Shown here: positions 58,306-64,000 of the stretch, piece after piece
How positions within the stretch are numbered: the stretch's first letter is position 1
How the letters are laid out: each line of letters begins with the position of its first letter
NCBI RefSeq assembly: GCF_035222485.1
Contig: NC_085923.1
Location: forward strand, 2,108,001-2,172,000
From: Podospora pseudoanserina
Lineage: Eukaryota > Ascomycota > Sordariomycetes > Sordariales > Podosporaceae
DNA: 64,000 nt
Direction: 5' to 3'
Notes under the pieces: generated by a model
Told to the model about the DNA's origin: nothing
The model's database searches: none
Seen by the model: only the letters and a program-made list of their open reading frames with translations
Program-made: the position numbers and the translations under genes

Positions 58306-61300
58306 CAACTTACCTTATTTCACCATCAACACACATCAGTGCCTATATAGAACCCCCTTTTTCCTATGTCAAATGGTAGCCGCACTCTAACGGTCTCCAG
58401 TAACCACCAACATCCATACCTCTTACCCTATCTTTCCTACCATACAAGCCAACCGCTTCCACCGATGCCACCTCTGCGGATATCCTCCACCAAGCACCGG
58501 TTGTTCAACTTTTCCCAGCACCAAGATCTGCTTCAGGATGTCAGGTAACTACTTGAAACAGAGCCATCGGGAGATGTTGTCCCCCTGGTTGAATGGGTCA
58601 ACCTCCGGTCGGCAAGACATCGTCTTACCAAGAACCAGGAGGAAGTTGGATTTCTTGTTGAGTTTGGGGCCATTACATGCGAGGGAGACTTTTCTTTCCC
58701 ATTCATTTATTCCTACCTACCTTACCTTAGTTTCCAACCTACCTTACCTCAGTTGCCAGTGCCGCTTTTCTTCAAAGAGAGAACCGGTAACAAGAGCCCG
58801 ATACACAAGCTGAACAACTGGAGCAAGCACTACCTTCGCGACGTCAACCTCGGGACAGGCGTGTCGTGGCAGTACGATGCACTCTGTCAGGATATGCTCC
58901 CAGGCTCAACAGGACCCTTTGGCGGAACTTTTCCAGAGTCGCGGCAACTAATTTACCAACTACGTGTTTTATCGAGACACATTTCCGACAGAGGAGCTGA
59001 TGGCCAAAAGACTTCCCTCTTACACGGACCTGGGGACTGATGGATAATGAGATTCTTGTTCAGTTCCGGATTCTTTTATACTTATCCTGATTTCATTTCA
59101 CTTGCCTCGTTGGAGCACACTTTACTTTTGTCTTCACCCTACCTACCTACACAAAGGCATACCTGGCCGCTACATACCTGATCATGCCCAACCTGTCAGG
59201 CCCCGCCACTTGGAACCGAAACACGAACCTGACCTACACCTACCTACCTGCACCTATAGCCTCCGCAGTGCCGTCCCCCTGAGCGTGGAAGGACAAAGTG
59301 TAACCAACACGGCTACGGGCACGCAAACCCCATCCAAGAACAAACACATACTGGTAACCATGCCAGATTTGGACGAGCTTTCTCTGTCCTTCAGCCTACC
59401 CATGGACATTAAGCAGTCTGCGTCTCATAACTACCTATTCTTGGACACCGAGTTCAAGATTCAAGGCACGGGCTGCAGAGACACCTACCTGGCCTTTCCA
59501 TACCTACCCTGGGCATGAAGCAAAGTGTCTACGTGGAAAGTCTGAGAAACCTTTCCGACGTCCGAGTTGCTGTCATATCTTGGCAGCTCCTAGTACGTGA
59601 AGCTTTTTTGGTCGCGCGAGTTCACTTTCGTACTGACTTGAAATAGGGCAACATCCTTGATGCGCACCGCCGACTGGAATCCTAACCAAGAGTGCTGATT
59701 GACACAGTGACAAGAACGACATACGTACCTACCTATGAGGGGCACCTGCAAGGCCCACCTTTCACCAGACCCCACACCTGGTGTTTGCTTTAAGGCTGTT
59801 TTCCTGTTTACCTTTTACACTCAGAACTCTTACTAAGAACAACTCTGTAATACCAATTTTGTTGATCAATTTCTTGCTTTCCTGACCTCACTTTCGCCGG
59901 CAACGACTTTCCTAGGCCGTTGCCCAACAACCTAGTTCTTGCTCTGGAGTCTTGGGCAAAGGTCAGAAAGCCGAGGTAGTGCACTACTACTTTGAGGTAG
60001 TCCATCCACCCATTTACATCTTATTTTGGATAGCAGTTGGTTGCAAGTCTCGATCAGGACAGTGAAGTCAGCAGCTTGTGGACGCAGCTCCTGCAGCAAG
60101 TTGTCGGCAGTCATCAGGTCATTGGCGCTGGCAAGCTCATTACAACCCCATGTCGCAGGGGCAACATGGATTGATTTCAGATATTTGGACACATTTTACT
60201 GCTTGGTATGCTACCTGGGATGCCACGATTCCCGCTGAATGTCGCATTTTGGGTTTGTTTTTAACACTTGTAAGTTTTCTGTTGGCTGTGCCAAGTCAAT
60301 GTTGACATTGCCCCTTATTTCCCCTGAGTGCGAAGGCGTTAGTGGTTGGGTTAGGGTTACTGTACGAGACAGCGAGGGTGATGGAAGAAATGTTTTGAAA
60401 TCATTGGGATCAGGGTTTTATCTATTAAGCGAAAGGTTAAGAGGAAGGAAGTAGAATATTTCGAGTCAGGTTACTCTTTAAACCAAGAGAAGGATTTAGA
60501 TAATTTTTGTTTCTTTGGAAGGAAGTTTAAGACCTTCAAGGTGAGCATCCAAGCTCTCTTCGTCATCGCCCTCGTCAGCATTAAGATCCGGCCGTTATCA
60601 ATGGGATTGTTGCCATCAACTATCATTCTCTTCCTTTTCATAAAGATCCCAGCATTGTGGACAGGATGTCCAATGGCACATATCGTTCAGAGCTCGTCGC
60701 CAGAAGAATCAATATTTCGTCTGAACCTACCTCGGGGCTCAATAGGTGCGGGAAGGAAGGAGTAACAAATCTTCTGCGCCTACCCACGCTGGAGGCCAAC
60801 GGAGCAGCGAAACGAGACGAATTTGAGTCGGGTGACTTGGGGATGTTGAATTTCAGGGTGTGCATGTATATAATCTGGTTATCCCGATGGACATTACGAT
60901 CCTAAATAAACAGTCTCAGTAGTCTCTTGAATGCCTTGGGAAGGCATGCAATGGGAACTCCGTTGGGCCAAATGCTAGCCGAAGTGGCCTCAGGGATTCC
61001 GGCCTGCTCAAAAGACTAGATTTCAAAAGAAATGGGTGCAGGGCGCGAAATCTAAAGGCCACGCAACCAGGTTTCACAGTACGGGCAGCCCGACGGCTTT
61101 TCTTTTCATCCCAGCAAGCAATTTGAAAATTTGCATTTCGTCGCCTTTTTTTTCGCTGCACCTCTAAAGGTCTAGTCCTTACAGTTCTTATTGACCTTAT
61201 ATACTATCTACGCGCATAATAATGGGGTATATTAACACAGTGAAGCAGCTCGTTATAGATGCGATTGTGCTCCATACCTACCTGGCTTACCTCTATGTAA

Positions 61301-62751
61301 CCTGACAACTGTTTCTGGCCTCAGTCCCAAGTTCGATTGCCGTTCCCTTACCCCACGGCACCTCCCTACGCCACTCTATGGTCATGATCCAAACCGCATA
61401 TCCCATCCTCTTCTCACACTGAATCGTGTCTAAGGAAGATTGTCGTATTCGACTCCAGATGGGAAACCCAAGGGGAGCTTTTAGAACCGCCGTGGTAATC
61501 AAGAACAAAAGACCCCCGGCAGCGAGCGTCACGGCAACCATGACGACGCTTGGATTCGCCAAGGGGCCAAGGCGGGACGAAAATCGTTGTATCCTCTCTC
61601 CTCCCTGGTGCACGACGAGGTTCAATCGACACTCGCGCCCCATAGCGTGGATCAAGAACCGGGAGACAGGCCGAGGAGGTCGTTAGACGATTCTCACAAG
61701 GTGTGAAGGTACCGGTAAGCTTGGGTGCTTTTGTTTTTAGCTGGCCGATTGCTTGGACATGAGAATCGACGTAGTTGATAGAGCGATCCTACTAGACAAG
61801 GTCATTGAGAAACCAAGAGTGGTCGAGGATGTCACTTTGACAATGAGGAAGGACATATACAAAAGGATGACTGCAACGGAGGTAAGCTGCTTGATAGTAG
61901 CCTTGAGTATCCAGATAGGCATGTGTTGCACAAGTCCTCGGACCTTCAATTATGCATAGTATATTTGCGGCTTAAAGCTAACTTCTAGAATAAGTCTGAG
62001 CCTTGGTGGAGGGCTGTCTGCTGCATTCGTGTGGCGTCTTAACTCTGGTCTATGGAATTAGATCTTGAGCACCCTCTATCAATGTGTTGACACAGAGAAA
62101 CATACTCCAGGTAGAAATAGGATGGGGAGGTATAGGTATATGTCTATGAGCTCCTTTCTCAAAAATACTAGATCCTTCTTACTTGGGAAGATACCTGTAT
62201 CTCAGTCGTGAGACTTTCGGACGAAGTCTTGTTAGTGCAAAGCAAACTTGCTGCCAGCGAGAGTTTATATCTCTGTTCCTTCAAAACTACCACCAAAGTA
62301 CAATAACCACAAGGTAAGCAAGCTATTGATGCAGCGGATTGTGAAGTAAACTGACAGTAATATCAAAGGAAGGGAGACTTAACATCAGAACAGCAAGTAC
62401 ATCACCTCTCTTTTGAAGATACCCACGAACCACTGCCATCTGATATTAGTTTTGGCGGCGTTCTTGGCTTTGGTGTCAACTTGCATCCAATGTATCTAGT
62501 CTGAACTGGTTGTTATCCCAACAGGCATATAAATAGGTATTCAAGGGAATGGATCCTATTTTGGGTCCGGCGTCAAGTGAATTTTGTCCTGCGGGCTTGC
62601 TCCTGTCCCCACAATTCCCTCCGTCCAGCAGCGCTCTTGAGCAGCTCTTATCTCCTTCTTCTGTGCGTTTCCTTGCGACTGTCACCAAGACCTCCAACCA
62701 CGCAAAGAAAACTCCAATTCGACTACACACAAATACAGATTTCATCACAAC

Positions 62752-62934
62752 ATGGCCTCAACTACCGACAACTCCACGCACCTGCGCCGCTGCCAGTGTG
62801 ACCGTGATGAGTGTGAAAGAAATCTGCGACGCCTTGCGATGCTAATGATGACGATTTCATCACTTCATAAGCCTAATGGCGCTACCGTCACTCCCCGTAG
62901 TTTTTCCATGCGCGACTGGCTACACATCGGATGA
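62752..62934 (+). CDS. Small hypothetical protein or gene remnant
   Basis: Sixty codons from ATG to TGA, including CERNLRRLAMLMMTISSLHKP. Its middle part is paralogous to 58195-58305. Directly after the stop, another frame reads FRWIKDWDTGVIRRQCLMDD, which looks coding and may be the continuation over a lost splice or a frame break. No family is recognised; it may be the surviving exon of a decayed gene. Confidence 0.3.
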   Translation: MASTTDNSTHLRRCQCDRDECERNLRRLAMLMMTISSLHKPNGATVTPRSFSMRDWLHIG

Positions 62935-64000
62935 CCCTTCCGTTGGATCAAGGACTGGGACACTGGTGTGATTCGCAGACAATGTCTGATGGACGACCTC
63001 TGGGATAAGCAGGAGTGAATTCGGACCTCAGGTAAGTCAACATCATCAGAAACTATCGGTTTAGGGCCAAGTATCAGAGGCTAGTGACGAATGATCAGAT
63101 CATTTTCCATTTGGGTTATTCGGAGCGGCGGCAATGCGAAGTTGCGGATATGAAGCCACCAAAAGTGTCACCAAATCATTCTCTACGTACGTATAGCCTC
63201 AATTTAATAAGCAATTAAACTTTCATTGAGCATATTTCCTAACCATAATATGTAGAATTGAACTACCACGCTGAATCGACTACATAGAGGCATGAGCTTC
63301 AGGTTGTTTTCAAAAAGGAGCTCGAGGAGGAGTCTGGGAGTTGAGAGCAAGAGAGCATTTGATAACAGCACGCTGCATGTTGTATTTTCCATTTTGCGAA
63401 ATTTGTATTGTAGAATGAGTGTTCGACATTGCCTACCTACCTTACACTGGCCTTGCATTTCATAAATACATCAACCCGCAAACAGTCCCCTGTTTCTTCT
63501 ATTTTACCCTCTACGTAAGGTACGCACAATCCTAAAAGTGCGGTCTGCTCGACATGTCCAGAACAGACAATCGCATGCATCATCTCGAGCCCTGTTCACC
63601 ACGGCCACCATTACCGCGCAGCTATAAGAGATGGATGCAACCCAGCTTCAGCCCGCCTAAGGTACCTTCGGTTTCTCTTACGAGCAAAGTCGTCAATATC
63701 GACAAAATCAAGGAGATGCCGAAGGAGTCCAGGACCACGAAAACCTGGGACATAGAAGAAGAGACTGAAAATGTGTCTTTGGGCAGCGCTTATCGTCGGA
63801 CGCCATACTCACTTTCACAAGTTCCGAGGGGGGCCTGCCCGCCTCACCTTGGCTTTTCGAGACATGATTGGCAGCATAGGCATTGAACGCCCTGTTCGCT
63901 GGATTACTTGGAGAAGACAGGTAGAAGACTTTGACTTTAGATAACTTCAATGACGAGGACCTCGAGAGTCCAAAGTAAACAATGATTTCAATTTGTTTAT

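Larger units (their letters stand above)
56581..64000. other. Gene-poor terminal region with low-complexity TACCTACC tracts
   Basis: 7.4 kb with no long or spliced gene that I can support. Its base composition is visibly closer to equal AT/GC than the genic part. TACCTACC-type tracts recur near 58713, 59143, 59245, 59490, 59727, 61276 and 63433. Small frames exist (58753-59040, 61293-61655 minus, 63554-63886) without recognisable domains. Two diverged copies of one short coding segment are listed separately. Confidence 0.5.

Noticed and set aside
59932-60192. Minus-strand frame with LQELRPQAADFTVLIETCNQLL
   Set aside because: Looks mildly coding, but it is only 86 codons, has no family match by eye and no neighbouring exons. 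Left as part of the gene-poor region.
61320-61345. Possible tRNA T-arm (GTTCGATTGCC)
   Set aside because: No matching acceptor, D or anticodon arm could be folded upstream.
61293-61655. Minus-strand frame with one hydrophobic helix
   Set aside because: A single helix in a 120-codon frame overlapping another frame on the plus strand; no support for expression or family.

Overview
The window is nuclear DNA of a filamentous ascomycete, most likely a sordariomycete close to the Sordariales. The reasons are short GT-AG introns (44-85 bp in most genes) with CTRAC/CTAAC branch sites, C/G-ending codons, AP-1, AcuK/ERT1 and Ndt80-type regulators of fungal type, and long pyrimidine-rich gaps with microsatellites. 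No rRNA, tRNA, CRISPR, prophage or bacterial feature was seen. Exon borders were worked out by eye from reading frames and splice signals.

Layout. 1-13 kb holds housekeeping and regulatory genes: a DsbA-like thioredoxin-fold protein, a Yap1/AP-1 bZIP factor, a BSD-domain protein, TSR2 (ribosome biogenesis), FMP52, riboflavin kinase FMN1 and the gluconeogenesis regulator ERT1/AcuK. 13.0-18.5 kb has no recognisable gene. 18.5-21.5 kb is a DHA1-type MFS exporter with unusually long 3' introns.

23-38 kb is an N-acetylglucosamine (GlcNAc) catabolic cluster: GlcNAc-6-P deacetylase (dac1), a GH3 glycosidase fused to GNAT acetyltransferase-like domains (nag3), the Ndt80-like regulator RON1, a hexokinase-family (putative GlcNAc) kinase and glucosamine-6-P deaminase (dam1). 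dac1/nag3 and kinase/dam1 are two divergent pairs around ron1. Together they would release GlcNAc from chitin oligomers, phosphorylate it, deacetylate it and deaminate it to fructose-6-P. A broken kinase-like pseudogene and a G-rich tandem repeat sit inside the cluster. dac1 has an 18-base G/C homopolymer that breaks its frame near the 3' end. The known transporter of such clusters (NGT1) is not visible here.

38-47 kb contains a putative one-helix proline-rich membrane protein and a very large gene (about 2,203 codons). The large gene joins a 7-8 helix membrane domain to a disordered tail of about 1,950 residues, with three 80-residue repeats and recurrent Trp motifs; I do not recognise it and consider it the least explained object in the window. 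49.5-56.6 kb holds an FMN-binding split-barrel protein (with two apparent 1-nt frame breaks), an NRAMP metal transporter, the phospholipid methyltransferase OPI3 and a membrane-anchored spermidine synthase-like protein. The last 7.4 kb are gene-poor. They hold TACCTACC-type low complexity and two diverged copies of a short coding segment, one interrupted by a stop.
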